From Lepisosteus oculatus (taxonomy: Eukaryota; Chordata; Actinopteri; Semionotiformes; Lepisosteidae): a stretch of DNA of 64,000 nucleotides. Shown here piece after piece: positions 33,324 through 43,922 of the stretch. A program made the translations under genes and the position numbers. Within the stretch, counting starts at the first letter, position 1. Every line of letters begins with the position of its first letter. The stretch is from NCBI RefSeq assembly GCF_040954835.1, contig NC_090709.1, forward strand, positions 44,896,490 through 44,960,489, given 5' to 3'. The notes beneath the pieces are model-generated. The model saw only the letters and a list, made by a program, of their open reading frames with translations. It did no database searches and had not been told where the DNA came from.

Positions 33324-33343
33324 GACTTATTAATTATTAATAT

Positions 33344-34156
33344 AAGAAGTTTTCACAACCCGGACTCGTGAAGGTACAGGCTCCCTTAATCCAAATGGGA
33401 ATAGGAGTTCTTTTTTTCTTTCTTTTCCGGACGTCAGTTGTATCGTGTCCTGGTGATTTCTCCCGTTTCGAACGGAGTTTAATGTCGCGTTTCTACTTTA
33501 TTAGAGAGAGGCACTGAACTTTGGGGAACGTGACATCCACCCAGTATTACTAGTAGGTTGATAAATATAAATGTTATTTTTCCCCCCGTATTATACCTCG
33601 CGAAATATAACGATGGCCAACTCCTTAAGTCGAAATTTAAACCCTTATCAGCTACAAGACAGTCCGTCAACATCGCCGACCTTCGGTATGACGTTAGCCG
33701 AAGGGGGTAGGGTAAGTACGTCACAGCCGGGGGAAGCCCCTATCACGTGAGAGGGGTGCGGCGGGCGACGAGCCCCCGGGAGCGAAGAGAAGCTGATTTG
33801 CGTGGGGTGTGGAAACACTACACGACCGGGCAAGCGAGCCGTTTTTTTTTGTTTGTTTTTTTCCAGAACATCAGAACAACTGCAGAGATGACCATCGATC
33901 CACTCCGGACGTTTCCTTTTTTGTCCTCTTTGGCCTCCAAAATAAAAAAAAAAACTGGGATCCATCGTGGCGTTGCCAAATTAAAACGTCGACCACATTT
34001 CGGGCTTTCGTGGTGTCCATGATGAAACCGTCATGGTTGTGTAAGGATACGTTACGTCACAGACCGGCGGCGCTCGGGCGTGAGGACTATCGTTACGTTT
34101 TTGAAACGGGCATGTCAGACAAGATCTCTGACAAGATCTCCGAAAAACCCAAACCT
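33344..34156 (+). other. Alternative 5' module, first part, with possible non-coding exon (unit 4)
   Basis: After the shared GTTTTCACAACCCGGACTCG flank the sequence departs from the normal unit. It contains TTACGTCA (34052-34059, a variant CRE), a C/G-rich stretch and, at its end, AAACCT followed by the donor GTAAGA (GT at 34157). It is repeated at 39004-40096, where the donor is GTAAGT. By analogy with exon 0 it may be a second type of promoter and first exon. I see no convincing coding frame. Confidence 0.4.
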
Positions 34157-34179
34157 GTAAGATTCAATTTCAATTGAGT

Positions 34180-34545
34180 TTGTTTTATATAGCGCCTTTC
34201 ACAACAAGAATGCCCCAAGGCCCCGAACAAAGGAGTTGTTCCACACCCCCGCCACCCTCTGTGTACAGTAGAGCCCCCTGTCCTGACTGGAGGAGCTCAC
34301 CCAGCTGTGTCTGGAGAGAAGCCGGGGTATCAGCTTCAACCACAGGGCTGGGCGGCTTGGGCTTGTTCCCCACCTCCACCACCCTCTGTGTACAGTAGAG
34401 CCTCCTGTCCTGACTGGAGGAGCTCACCCAGCTGTGTCTGGAGAGAAGCCAGGGTATCGGCTTCAACCACAGGGCTGGGCAGCTTGTTCCCCACCCCCAC
34501 CCCCTTCTGTGTACAGTAGAGCCTCCTGTCCTGACTGGAGTGACA
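34180..34545 (+). repeat. Dispersed repeat array in alternative 5' module (unit 4)
   Basis: TATATAGCGCCTTTCACAAC, then about three copies of the roughly 100-bp unit (CCTGACTGGAGGAGCTCACC, GAGAGAAGCCAGGGTATCGG). This is the same element as in intron 0 of the normal units but in the opposite orientation. Confidence 0.8.
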
Positions 34546-34560
34546 GTAGAGACGGGGTTC

Positions 34561-34731
34561 ATGGGTTATCTGGAGGGGGACTTCGCTCCAACAAAACGCC
34601 CAGCCCTGCTGCTCCTACCTCGGACGGAAGACACTTTCCCCAGCTGCTTCATCGTCTTCTCCCTGCGGGAGACCGGCCGCCTGCCGGATCGGGGGGCGCT
34701 GTCGCTGGGGCGGGACGCGGCCCCGACGTAG
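34561..34731 (+). other. Candidate coding exon MGYLEGDF (unit 4)
   Basis: A 56-codon frame starting MGYLEGDFAPTKRP, with GC-rich third positions and TAG at its end. The second copy of the module (40479 onwards) keeps this frame with one substitution (C-F to C-S) and reads through the TAG position as Ser. An AG just upstream (GTGACAG) could be an acceptor. I do not recognise the protein. It may be an exon of another gene captured with the module, or chance. Confidence 0.25.
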
Positions 34732-34949
34732 AGGGGCTCACAGGGGGGGGGGGGCGCCCCGCTCGTCGTCAGCACCTGCGCCGCGTTCTCTGCCGCCGCC
34801 ACCACCGGCGTCGGGCCGCGGGCCTCACCTGGAGGCAACACACCGGCTTCTTTTAACAGATCACCTCGGGAATCGGGAACAACGGAGCTGTGTGCGGCCG
34901 TCTGTACGGAGGGGTTCAGCGCGGGGGGGCTCCGGGCTCGGGTCTGGAC

Positions 34950-35051
34950 CCGGGGGGGGACTGTCTGTGTGGAGTCTGCATGGTCTCCCTGTGTTCTCCG
35001 GGTCCAAGGACAGGCTTTTGGGCTAATTGGCTTCTGGGAAAACTGGACCTG
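34950..35051 (+). repeat. Widespread fish repeat that leads into the TG minisatellite (unit 4)
   Basis: GTGTGGAGTCTGCATGGTCT, CTGTGTTCTCCGGGTCC and GCTAATTGGCTTCTGGGAA resemble a repeat common in fish genomes whose end reads GATGGACTGG...CTGTCCAGGG. It runs directly into the TG-rich minisatellite. The second module has it at 40897-40977. Confidence 0.6.
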
Positions 35052-35247
35052 GTGTGTGTGTGTCCTGTGATGGACTGCTGTCCTGTCCAGGGTGTGTGAG
35101 TGTGTGTGTGTGTGTCCTGTGATGGACTGCTGTCCTGTCCAGGGTGTGTGAGTGTGTGTGTCTGTGTGTCCTGTGATGGCCTGGTGTCCTATCCAGGGCG
35201 TGTGTGTGTGTGTCCTGTGATGGACTGGTGTCCTGTCCAGGGTGTGT
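35052..35247. repeat. TG-rich minisatellite, unit 4
   Basis: Four units of the GATGGACTGC / CTGTCCAGGG type. The array ends in GTGTGTGAGTG, joined without a gap to the intron 3 satellite. Confidence 0.88.
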
Positions 35248-35357
35248 GAGTGGACACACTGGACACACTCACCTGTCCACACTCTCACTGGACACACTGG
35301 ACACACTCACCTGTCCAGACTCTCACTGGACACAGTGTACACACTCACCTGTCCAGG
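35248..35357. repeat. Intron 3 minisatellite, copy 4 (remnant)
   Basis: Three CACCTGTCCA-GACTCTCACT units directly before exon 4. Exons 1-3 and introns 1-2 are absent upstream. Confidence 0.85.
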
Positions 35358-35798
35358 CGTAGTCTCTGCTCCTCATCCCCCCTGCGTTGTGTCTCCCCCT
35401 CTCCCCGCTGGACAGAATCATGTGGTGTCTTCTTGTCTCCCCGAGCTCGTCCGGAAGCTGGAGAGCGCGGCCAAGCTGCAGCTGGAGCTCCCGGGCTCCC
35501 CCGGCTCGTTCCGCTCGGTGTCCCCCCCCTCCTCGCCCTCGAGCCCCCTCCGCTCCCCGCCCCCGGCCCCCCCCTCCGGCCCCCTCAGGCCCCTGCCCGC
35601 CCCGCCCCGCCGCCCCCCCTTCCTCGCCGCCATGCCCCTCGAGCCCCCCCTGCTGCCCGGGGCAGTGCCCCTGCCCCTGCCCCCACCCGTCCTGCCCCCC
35701 ATCGCCCGCCCGGCCCCGCCAGGCCCCGCCTGGGGCTCCCCGGTGCGGAGGGCAAGGAGAGAGGCGGAGATGTCTGACGAGGCAAGTGGGGCAGAGTC

Positions 35799-36235
35799 TG
35801 TCCGTCTATCCGTCCATCTGTCTGTCCGTCCATCTGTCCTTCTGTCTTTCTGTCCATCAGTCCATATGTCCTTTTCTCTGTCTCTGTCATATGTCCATCT
35901 GCACTTCTCTCTTTCTGTCTTTCTGTCCTTCTGTCTGAGTCTCTGTGTCTGTCCCTCTCTCCCTGTCTCTCTCCCTCTCTCTTTCCATGTCTCCCTGCTC
36001 TCTGTCTGCCCTGCATTGTCCCAGCTGGGTCTCTCTCCCTGTGTCTCTCCGTGTGTCTCCCTGTTCTCTGTCTGTCCTGCGTTGTCCCAGCTGGGCCTGT
36101 CTCCCTGTGTCTCTCCGTGTGCCTCCCTGCTCTCTGTCTGTCCTGCGTTGTCCCAGCTGGGTCTCTCTCCCTGTGTCTCTTCGTGTGTCTCCCTGTCTGT
36201 CTCTCTGTCTGTCCTGCGTTGTCCCAGCTGGGCCT
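35799..36235. repeat. Intron 4 repeats, copy 4
   Basis: A short GTCT/GTCC tract and about four 66-bp CTGCGTTGTCCCAGCTGGG units. Confidence 0.87.
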
Positions 36236-36431
36236 GTCTCCCCGGCTCTCTGCCTTCAGCTCTGTTCGCCGATTTCCCGCCAGCCCGTCTCTCTCTCAGC
36301 CTGTCTCTTGACTTGCAGGAGGAAGAGGAGGTGGAGACAGCTCCTCCGGCAGGAGAGAGGAAGGAGGTCAGTGCTGGTCCCACCCTGCCTCCTGTCCTGT
36401 CTGTGGTGGAGTTTCGCCGTCTTGTCTGTCC

Positions 36432-36780
36432 CTGGGTCTCAGTGTCTCTCTCTCTTTCAGCCCTGTCTGTCAGTCTGTCTGTCCCTCGATCTCAGCGTCT
36501 CTCTCTCGGCCTGCTGTCTGCCTGTCCCTGCCTCTCTGTCTCTCTCTCTTTCAGCCCTGTCTGTCAGTCTGTCTGTCCCTCGATCTCAGTGTCTCTGTCT
36601 CGGCCTGCTGTCTGTCTGTCCCTGCCTCTCTGTCTCTCTCTCTTTCAGCCCTGTCTGTCAGTGTCTCTCTCCTCCTCCTCTCTGTCCTCAGTGTGTCTCT
36701 CTCCTCCTCCACTCTGTCCTGTGGTGTCCAGGCAGTTTGTCTCTCTCCTCCTCCTCCTCTCTGTCCTGTGGTGTCCAGTG
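36432..36780. repeat. Intron 5 repeats, copy 4
   Basis: 70-bp-type units, some with an inserted CAGTCTGTCTGTCCCTCGAT variant, then CTCCTCCTCC units. Confidence 0.85.
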
Positions 36781-37013
36781 GGTCAGTATTAGTGGGCTAC
36801 ACCCAGGCTCACTCACTGCGAGTGTGATCTCAGCAGAGTCTCTGTGCTCTTGGGACACTTGACTCACCTGTCTCTCTCTTTCTCTCCCTGTGCTGTCCCT
36901 CTCCTGCCCCCTCTCTCCCTCCTCGGACTCCAGCTGGAGGAGGTCCAATCACCACCTCCTGTGAGACAGAAGAAAAATAAGGTAGTTTATGCTCTGATCC
37001 TCTCTTTACTCCT

Positions 37014-37546
37014 GTCCAGTGTCCAGTAAGTGTCCAGACAGTGTGTCTGTATGAACCCCTCTCTCTCTCTCAGTGCAGTGTTCATGTACTGGAGTGTCCA
37101 GTCAGTGTGTCTGTATGAACCTCTCTCTCTCTCAGTGCAGTGTTCATGTACTGGAGTGTCCAGTCATTGTGTCTGTATGAACCCCTCTCTCTCTCAGTGC
37201 AGTGTTCATGTACTGGAGTATCCAGTCAGTCAGGGTGTCTGTGTGAACCCCTCTCTCTCTCAGTGCAGTGTTCATGTACTGGAGTGTCCAGTCAGTGTGT
37301 CTGTATGAACCTCTCTCTCTCTCAGTGCAGTGTTCATGTACTGGAGTGTCCAGTCAGTGTGTCTGTATGAACCCCTCTCTCTCTCAGTGCAGTGTTCATG
37401 TACTGGAGTTTCCAGTCAGTGTGTCTGTATGAACCCCTCTCTCTCTCAGTGCAGTGTTCATGTACTGGAGTGTCCAGTCAGTGTGTCTGTATGAACCCCT
37501 CTCTCTCTCAGTGCAGTGTTCATGTCCTGGAGTGTCCAGTCCGACT
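37014..37546. repeat. Intron 6 minisatellite, copy 4 (about eight units)
   Basis: 62-bp units, mostly the CATGTACTGGAGTG variant as in copy 3. Confidence 0.9.
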
Positions 37547-37893
37547 CTTAACGTGACTCTCCTGTCTCTGCTTCAGAAGCGCCGATGCGCCTTTTTAAAG
37601 TCCCTGAACTGCGTGTCGGTGGAGACAGAAGATCAGGACGAGCCGATGGAGGCGACGGATACTGTAGCTCAGGAGAGGAAGAGCGAGGGAGAGGAGGAGC
37701 AGGCTGCTGGGAAGGACAAGAAGAGGAAGAGGAGGGGCAGGTGAGCAGACAGGGGGGCGCCGCCCGGTCGTGTCTGTGATTCAAGGAGGAGTCTCCTCTT
37801 GCTGTTTGATGTCATGGTGACGTCTGTGTCTCTGTCCCTCACACCTGCAATAACAATATTCTTTCCAGGTTCCTTTCCTGGTTCTGTACCTGA

Positions 37894-38512
37894 TAAGATC
37901 TGGACTGGACTATACTGGACTGGACTGGACTGGACTGGACTGGACTGGACTGGACTGGACTGGACTGGAGCTGAGGGACCCCAGACTGTGCTGGACCGAA
38001 GCTGAGGGACCCCAGTCTGGACTGAAGCTGAGGGACCCCAGACTGTGCTGGACCGAAGCTGAGGGACCCCAGTCTGTGCTGGCCCGAAGCTGAGGGACCC
38101 CAGTCTGGACTGAAGCTGAGGGACCCCAGACTGTGCTGGACCGAAGCTGAGGGACCCCAGACTGTGCTGGACCGAAGCTGAGGGACCCCAGTCTGTGCTG
38201 GGCCGAAGCTGAGGGACACCAGACTGTGCTGGACTGAAGCTGAGGGACCCCAGACTGGACTGGACTGAAGCTGAGGGACCCCAGTCTGTGCTGGGCCGAA
38301 GCTGAGGGACACCAGACTGTGTTGGACCGAAGCTGAGGGACCCCAGACTGTGCTGGACTGAAGCTGAGGGACCCCAGACTGGACTGGACTGAAGCTGAGA
38401 GACCCCAGACTGGACTGCACTGGAGCTGAGGGACACCAGACTGGACTGGAGCTGAGGGGCCCCAGACTGGACTGGACTGGAGCTGAGGGACACCAGACTG
38501 GACTGGACTTTT
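37894..38512. repeat. 3' UTR minisatellite, copy 4
   Basis: Begins with a run of GGACT pentamers, then 26-31-bp GAAGCTGAGGGACCCCAG units. Confidence 0.88.
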
Positions 38513-38522
38513 GTAAAGCATC

Positions 38523-38528
38523 AATAAA
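38523..38528 (+). promoter_or_regulatory. Polyadenylation signal AATAAA, copy 4
   Basis: AATAAA at the standard place after the 3' UTR repeat. Confidence 0.6.
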
Positions 38529-38580
38529 ATGTTTTTAAAAAAAATCTGTTTAGCTTTTGGTTTTTTCCCTCCCCCCCCTC

Positions 38581-38988
38581 AAGGTTGCTGCTGGGAGAGG
38601 TGTGAGTGGGGCCAGCAGGGGGCGCTCTCACCCTGCGGTCTGTGTGGGTCCTGATGCCCCAGTATAGTGAGGGGGGACACTGGACTGTAAACAGGCGCTG
38701 TCCTTCGGATGAGACGTCAAACCAAGGTCCTGACTCTCTGTGCTCATTAACAATCCCGGGGTGTCTCTGGAGAAGAGTAGGGGTGTTACCCCAGTGTCCT
38801 GGCCTGATTCCCCCCATGGTCTTTACCCATCATGGCCTCCTTATCACCCCCCTCTCTGAACTGGCTCCATCCCTCTGCTCTCCTCCCCACTGAGAGCTGC
38901 TGTGTGCTGAGCGGACTGGAGCATCATCCAGGGGGGGCTGGAGGGGATCCCCCTGACCTGGGAGGAGCTCTGAGTGGAGAGTCCAGAC
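38581..38988 (+). repeat. 5'-truncated SINE (5S-derived family), unit 4
   Basis: The same truncated body as in unit 3, sharing its AAGGTCCTGACTC piece. Confidence 0.75.
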
Positions 38989-39003
38989 TTATTAATTATT
39001 AAT

Positions 39004-40096
39004 ATAAGAAGTTTTCACAACCCGGACTCGTGAAGGTACAGGCTCTCTTAATCCGGAGCAAGGTGAGAGGCCACCCCCTCGGGGCGCAGTATCCCCGATG
39101 CACCCCCCCACCACCACCCAAAACGACACACACTTCTGTGACGATTGGGAGACCCCGGTTCGACCAGCCCCTGCGGTGGAGGAAACGACCCACTGGAGAG
39201 AACACGCAGACTCCACACAGAAGGGTCACCTCGGCATTTATTCCAACAGCAAAACAACACCAGAGAGAAACGGTCTCCGAAAGAGAAGCGTACACCGGGG
39301 AAAAACACGACGGGGTCATTACAAATGGGAATAGGAGTTCTTTTTTTCTGTTCCGGACGTCAGTTGTATCGTGTCCTGGTGATTTCTCCCGTTTCGAACG
39401 GAGTTTAATGTCGCGTTTCTACTTTATTAGAGAGAGGCACTGAACTTTGGGGAACGTGACATCCACCCAGTATTACTAGTAGATTGATAAATGTAAATGT
39501 TCTTTTTCCCCCTGTATTATACCTCGCGAAATATAACGATGGCCAACTCCTTAAGTCGAAATTTAAACCCTTATCAGCTACAAGACAGTCCGTCAACATC
39601 GCCGCGGTCCGAAGCGCGACCTTCGGTATGACGTTAGCCGAAGCGGGTAGGGTAAGTACGTCACAGCCGGGGGAAGCCCCTATCACGTGAGAGGGGTGCG
39701 GCGGGCGACGAGCCCCCGGGGGCGAAGAGAAGTTGATTTGCGTGGGGTGTGGAAACACTACACGACCGGGCAAGCGAGCCGTTTTTTTTTGTTTGTTTTT
39801 TTCCAGAACATCAGAACAACTGCAGAGATGACCATCGATCCACTCCGGACGTTTCCTTTTTTGTCCTCTTTGGCCTCCAAAATAAAAAAAAAAACTGGGA
39901 TCCATCGTGGCGTTGCCAAATTAAAACGTCGACCACATTTCGGGCTTTCGTGGTGTCCATGATGAAACCGTCATGGTTGTGTAAGGATACGTTACGTCAC
40001 AGACCGGCGGCGCTTGGGCGTGAGGAGTGTCGTTACGTTTTTGAAACGGGCACGTCAGACAAGATCTCTGAAAAGATCTCCGAAAAACCCAAACCT
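39004..40096 (+). other. Second copy of the alternative 5' module, first part
   Basis: Closely similar to 33344-34156, but holds about 270 bp (39060-39325) that unit 4 lacks. That segment includes GAGAGAACACGCAGACTCCA, a reverse-oriented piece of the common fish repeat. It ends with AAACCT and donor GTAAGT. No convincing gene is seen. Confidence 0.4.
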
Positions 40097-40109
40097 GTAA
40101 GTTTTTTTT

Positions 40110-40455
40110 TATATAGCGCCTTTCACAACAAGAATGCCCCAAGGCCCCGAACAAAGGAGTTGTTCGACACCCCCGCCACCCTCTGTGTACAGTAGAGCCC
40201 CCTGTCCTGACTGGAGGAGCTCAGCCAGCTGTGTCTGGAGAGAAGCCAGGGTATCGGCTTCAACCACAGGGCTGGGCGGCTTGTTCCCCACCTCCACCAC
40301 CCTCTGTGTACAGTAGAGCCTCCTGTCCTGACTGGAGGAGCTCAGCCAGCTGTGTCTGGAGAGAAGCCAGGGTATCGGCTTCAACCACAGGGCTGGGCGG
40401 TTTGTTCCCCACCTCCACCACCCTCTGTGTACAGTAGAGCCTCCTGTCCTGACTG
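40110..40455 (+). repeat. Dispersed repeat array in the second alternative module
   Basis: TATATAGCGCCTTTCACAAC and about three copies of the roughly 100-bp unit in the same orientation as at 34180-34545. Confidence 0.8.
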
Positions 40456-40478
40456 GAGTGACAGTAGAGACGGGGTTC

Positions 40479-40650
40479 ATGGGTTATCTGGAGGGGGACT
40501 TCGCTCCAACAAAACGCCCAGCCCTGCTGCTCCTACCTCGGACGGAAGACACTTTCCCCAGCTGCTCCATCGTCTTCTCCCTGCGGGAGACCGGCCGCCT
40601 GCCGGATCGGGGGGCGCTGTCGCTGGGGCGGGACGCGGCCCCGACGTCGA
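40479..40650 (+). other. Candidate coding exon MGYLEGDF, second copy
   Basis: The same frame as at 34561-34731, kept over 56 codons. Here it continues in frame past the TAG position of the first copy into Ala/Pro-rich reading. Conservation between the two copies could simply reflect recent duplication. Confidence 0.25.
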
Positions 40651-40975
40651 GGGGCTCACAGGGGGGGGGGGCGCCCTGCTCGTCGTCGGCACCGGCGCCG
40701 CGTTCTCTGCCGCCGCCACCACCGCCACCACCGGCGTCGGGCCGCGGGCCTCACCTGGAGGCAACACACCGGCTTCTTTTAACAGATCACCTCGGGAATC
40801 GGGAACAACGGAGCTGTGTGCGGCCGTCTGTACGGAGGGGTTCAGCGCGGGGGGGCTCCGGGCTCGGGTCTGGACCCGGGGGGGACTGTCTGTGTGGAGT
40901 CTGCATGTTCTCCCTGTGTTCTCCGGGTCCAAAGACAGGCTTTTGGGCTAATTGGCTTCTGGGAAAACTGGACCT

Positions 40976-41355
40976 GGTGTGTGTGTGTCCTGTGATGGAC
41001 TGCTGTCCTGTCCAGGGTGTGTGAGTGAGTGTGTGTGTGTCCTGTGATGGACTGCTGTCCTGTCCAGGGTGTGTGAGTGAGTGTGTGTATGTCCTGTGAT
41101 GGACTGCTGTCCTGTCCAGGGTGTGTGAGTGAGTGTGTGTGTGTCATGTGATGGACTGCTGTCCTGTCCAGGGTGTGTGAGTGTGTGTGTCTGTGTGTCC
41201 TGTGATGGCCTTGTGTCCTATCCAGGGTGTGTGTGTGTCCTGTGATGGACTGGTGTCCTGTCCAGGGTGTGTGAGTGAGTGTGGGTGTGTCCTGTGATGG
41301 ACTGGTGTCCTGTCCAGGGTGTGTGAGTGTGTGTGTCTGTGTGTCCTGTGATGGA
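40976..41355. repeat. TG-rich minisatellite, second alternative module
   Basis: About eight units of the GATGGACTGC / CTGTCCAGGG type, many with GTGAGTGAGTG spacers. After it the array structure stops. Confidence 0.88.
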
Positions 41356-41487
41356 CAGATGGTACCCAGCCTGGACACCCATGAGACACTGGCTTCCTCA
41401 GAAGACTCTCACGGAGGGCACACTGTCCCTAACCCGGGTCCAGAAGAAACTACAGTGATCTATAATTCCTGCGCCTCGGAAGGGGTT

Positions 41488-41610
41488 ATGACGTCTATGT
41501 CCGGCGCCCGCGCCCGCGGACCGGCGGTTCGGCGTCGCGCTCCGCAGCTCGAGCTTCGGTGCGAGGCAGGGCGGGAGGGAGTCGATGTGGCCTCGGCGCC
41601 ATCTTTGCTG
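41488..41610 (+). other. Candidate CpG-rich first exon (MTSMSGARARG)
   Basis: An open frame of 41 codons starting ATG at 41488, GC-rich and full of CpG, ending in CTG followed by the strong donor GTGAGTC at 41611. On the opposite strand AAGATGGCGCCG (YY1-like) lies at 41592-41603, and TGAGTCA (AP-1-like) sits at the donor. It could be a promoter and first exon for a gene on either strand. No downstream exon was identified. Two AATAAA hexamers follow at about 41640-41655. Confidence 0.3.
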
Positions 41611-41655
41611 GTGAGTCAATTGTGACCGTTGCGGTACAATAAACCATCAATAAAT

Positions 41656-43026
41656 CTTTTCCCACCCCGACCAGTATTTCTGTCGCGGCCCAAGTCCCTT
41701 ACAATCGACAACCTATAAAAAAACAGTAGCCCTTCGCAACATTACACGCCATTTTTTTATTTTAAACGTCCGTTAGATAAACCTCGCCGGCGTCTTCAAA
41801 CAGGCAAGTGAATTTTATTTGGGGTCCCTCAGAATTGTGACAGAAATGTCAGTGAACCACAATAAAAAACGAAACTTTTTTTTAAAGGCGATGAATGGAT
41901 TTTAAGAGTAACCGTGTAGCGACTGACGTAAGGAAAAAAAGTTGTCTTTCCCTACGAAGACGTTTTGGTACAGGACTTTCTTTAAATATCAGTTGTGCAT
42001 AGCGTTTTACAAAAAGTTGATGATGATCTTGGAGAGAATTGCAAAGGAAAATTGAGATAACTACCAAAACATTACGTGTGAAACGACAGGACAGAACTTT
42101 GAACCCACAAAGAAACAGAGGTATGAAATATTGCCTCGTCATGGGGGGTTGATAATTGTAATAAGTGTTCCTAATTTTCGTAAAGAAATGTATATTATGG
42201 GAGTCACACGTGAGATTTAGTGTATATACGTTTCATATTGTGCATATATACGGGGTTAAAAAGTGGAATGAGTATGATTATAAACTTGTGTGTCCTATAA
42301 TCAGATAATTTTTGAACAAGCTTTGATTAGACAGGTGAAAAACAACATCAGATCCTTGTTTTTAATATATTCTCACGTCTGAATATCAGCTTCTGCCCTC
42401 TGGCCAACATTTCAGGGCTCCCAGATGTAGATCCCAAATTGAAACAAATATTCATTTGTTACCCTTATTAAAACAGTTAATAGAAGTGAGTGACCAGGGT
42501 AAATAAAGGTGGGTCAGTGTAAACTGTTTTTTCTGGACCAGACTTCGTCATGTGTGATATGTCATGACTTCTTATATTAAGTTTTATCTTTATATTTAGT
42601 TATACATGTGTAATAGATGCGATATGTGTCCATAAAAAGGTTTCCCCAGGGGAAAATCAAGTTGGTTTTAAAACCGTGTTTCCTTTTTAGGGTACGTTTG
42701 CATTCCAAGTGTGGGGTTTTTGCCTTTTTATCATATTTCGGATGTGAATCCGTGGTATTTTTGCCGAGACAAGCTGCCTTTCTTATACGCGGAGGGATCT
42801 GCTCGTGAGATGTCCGTTCGGTCCATTTCTGAGCTCAGTATAAGGTGTAGAAAGCATGACTGTCATCATAACCCGCCTCTCACCCTGGCCCGAGCCTGAA
42901 GCACGCCCCCTAGTGCAAGGTTAGAGGTGTGGAATAATGTTGTGACTATTGCTTCATCAATAACATGCTGATTGCATGTTTCTAGATGGGTATAACAGAG
43001 ATCTCAACTACTGAGGGGCCTTACTA
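41656..43026. other. AT-rich stretch with no gene seen
   Basis: Mostly AT-rich, non-repetitive sequence. Open frames are short and lack splice-site or codon support. Confidence 0.6.
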
Positions 43027-43469
43027 ATAATTGCTTACACTTATATAGCGCTTTTCTGGACACTCCACTCAAAGCGCTGCACAGGGAATGGGGAATCCCA
43101 CTACCGCCACCAATGTACAGCCCCCACCTGGATGATGCGACGGCAGCTATAGTGCGCCAGAACGCTCCCCACACACCAGCTCTCAGTGGGGAGGAGAGCA
43201 GGGGGATGAAGCCAGTTCAGAGAGGGGGGTTATTAGGAGGCCATGATTGGTAAGGGCCAATGGGAAATTTGGCCAGGACGCCTGGATTACACCCCTACTC
43301 TTTTCGAGAGACAGCCTGGGATTTTTAATGACCACAGAGAGTCAGGACCTCGGTTTTACGTCTCATCCGAAGGACGGCGCCTCTTTACAGTATAGTGTCC
43401 CCCGTCACTATACTGGGGTATCAGACCGCAGGGTGAGCGCCCCCCTGCTGTCCCACTAACACCTCTTCC
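43027..43469 (-). repeat. SINE of the 5S-derived family, reverse orientation, with 3' tail
   Basis: Reading on the minus strand: CCAGTATAGTGACGGGGGAC, TTCGGATGAGACG, CATGGCCTCCTAATAACC, then GAGTGTCCAGAAAAGCGC and TATATAAGTGTAAGCAATTA. It is more diverged than the copies inside the units and keeps the 3' tail they have lost, so it is an independent insertion. Confidence 0.75.
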
Positions 43470-43483
43470 GCCTCTTATTAGCC

Positions 43484-43922
43484 AGTGAAAACGGTAGCTT
43501 CCTCAGAGACACCGCAGGAAGACAGGAGTTTGTGATGAAAGTTCAAGGGGATTGCCACACCCTAGTTCGGTCAGACTCGGCTGTCGATATTTTAGCAATC
43601 ACTCCTGACTCCTCTCCTGAAACACTGTCAATACTGCACGTGATCCCCCTCTCACCCTCGGGTACCTCTCTCACCCCGTCTCCACCTGTGTAGCTGCCCC
43701 CCCTGGTCACTCCTCCTCGCTGTGCAGGGGGGGTCCCAGCCTCCTCGTCCTCTGGCCAGGAGCCCTCAGCCAAGCGGGTTCAGCCAGATCATCACTCCAT
43801 GATCCTTTCAGTATGCTAAATTCCTGGTGTTGTTTTTTTTCTCCCCAGAAATCTGACTGTCCGCCCCACCTCTGCGCTAAGTGGACGATGAAGTCAGGTT
43901 CCAGTGTGCCTGGTGTTTACAG
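43484..43922 (+). other. Possible exons of an unrecognised gene
   Basis: A frame from 43484 reads ASENGSFLRDTAGRQEF and onwards with mixed, protein-like composition, but meets one stop at about 43691 and continues to SMILS near 43810, where GTATGC could be a donor. A second piece, 43849-43922, has the acceptor TTCTCCCCAG, reads KSDCPPHLCAKWTMKSG and ends at a GTAATA donor. Together they could be decayed exons. I cannot name a family. Confidence 0.22.

Larger units (their letters stand above)
35416..37893 (+). pseudogene. Array gene copy 4: 5'-truncated, exons 4-8 only
   Basis: Exons at 35416-35781, 36319-36366, 36934-36981, 37577-37740 and 37869-37893 match exons 4-8 of copies 1-3 and keep the reading frame. 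Exons 1-3 and the normal promoter are missing, replaced by the alternative 5' module. Exon 4 is 366 bp like copy 3 and begins NHVVSSCLPEL. Exon 6 ends QKKNK and its donor has changed from GTGGGT to GTAGTT, which is weaker. The last exon stops one codon early (WFCT). Intron 4 is only 537 bp, a multiple of three. The GC donor is kept. With no ATG-bearing first exon it is probably not functional, unless a 5' exon of the alternative module is spliced to exon 4; no evidence decides this. Confidence 0.65.

Noticed and set aside
33809-34177. 122-codon frame METLHDRASEPFFFVC in the alternative 5' module as a gene
   Set aside because: It spans long T and A homopolymers, ends differently in the two module copies and crosses the likely splice donor at 34157.
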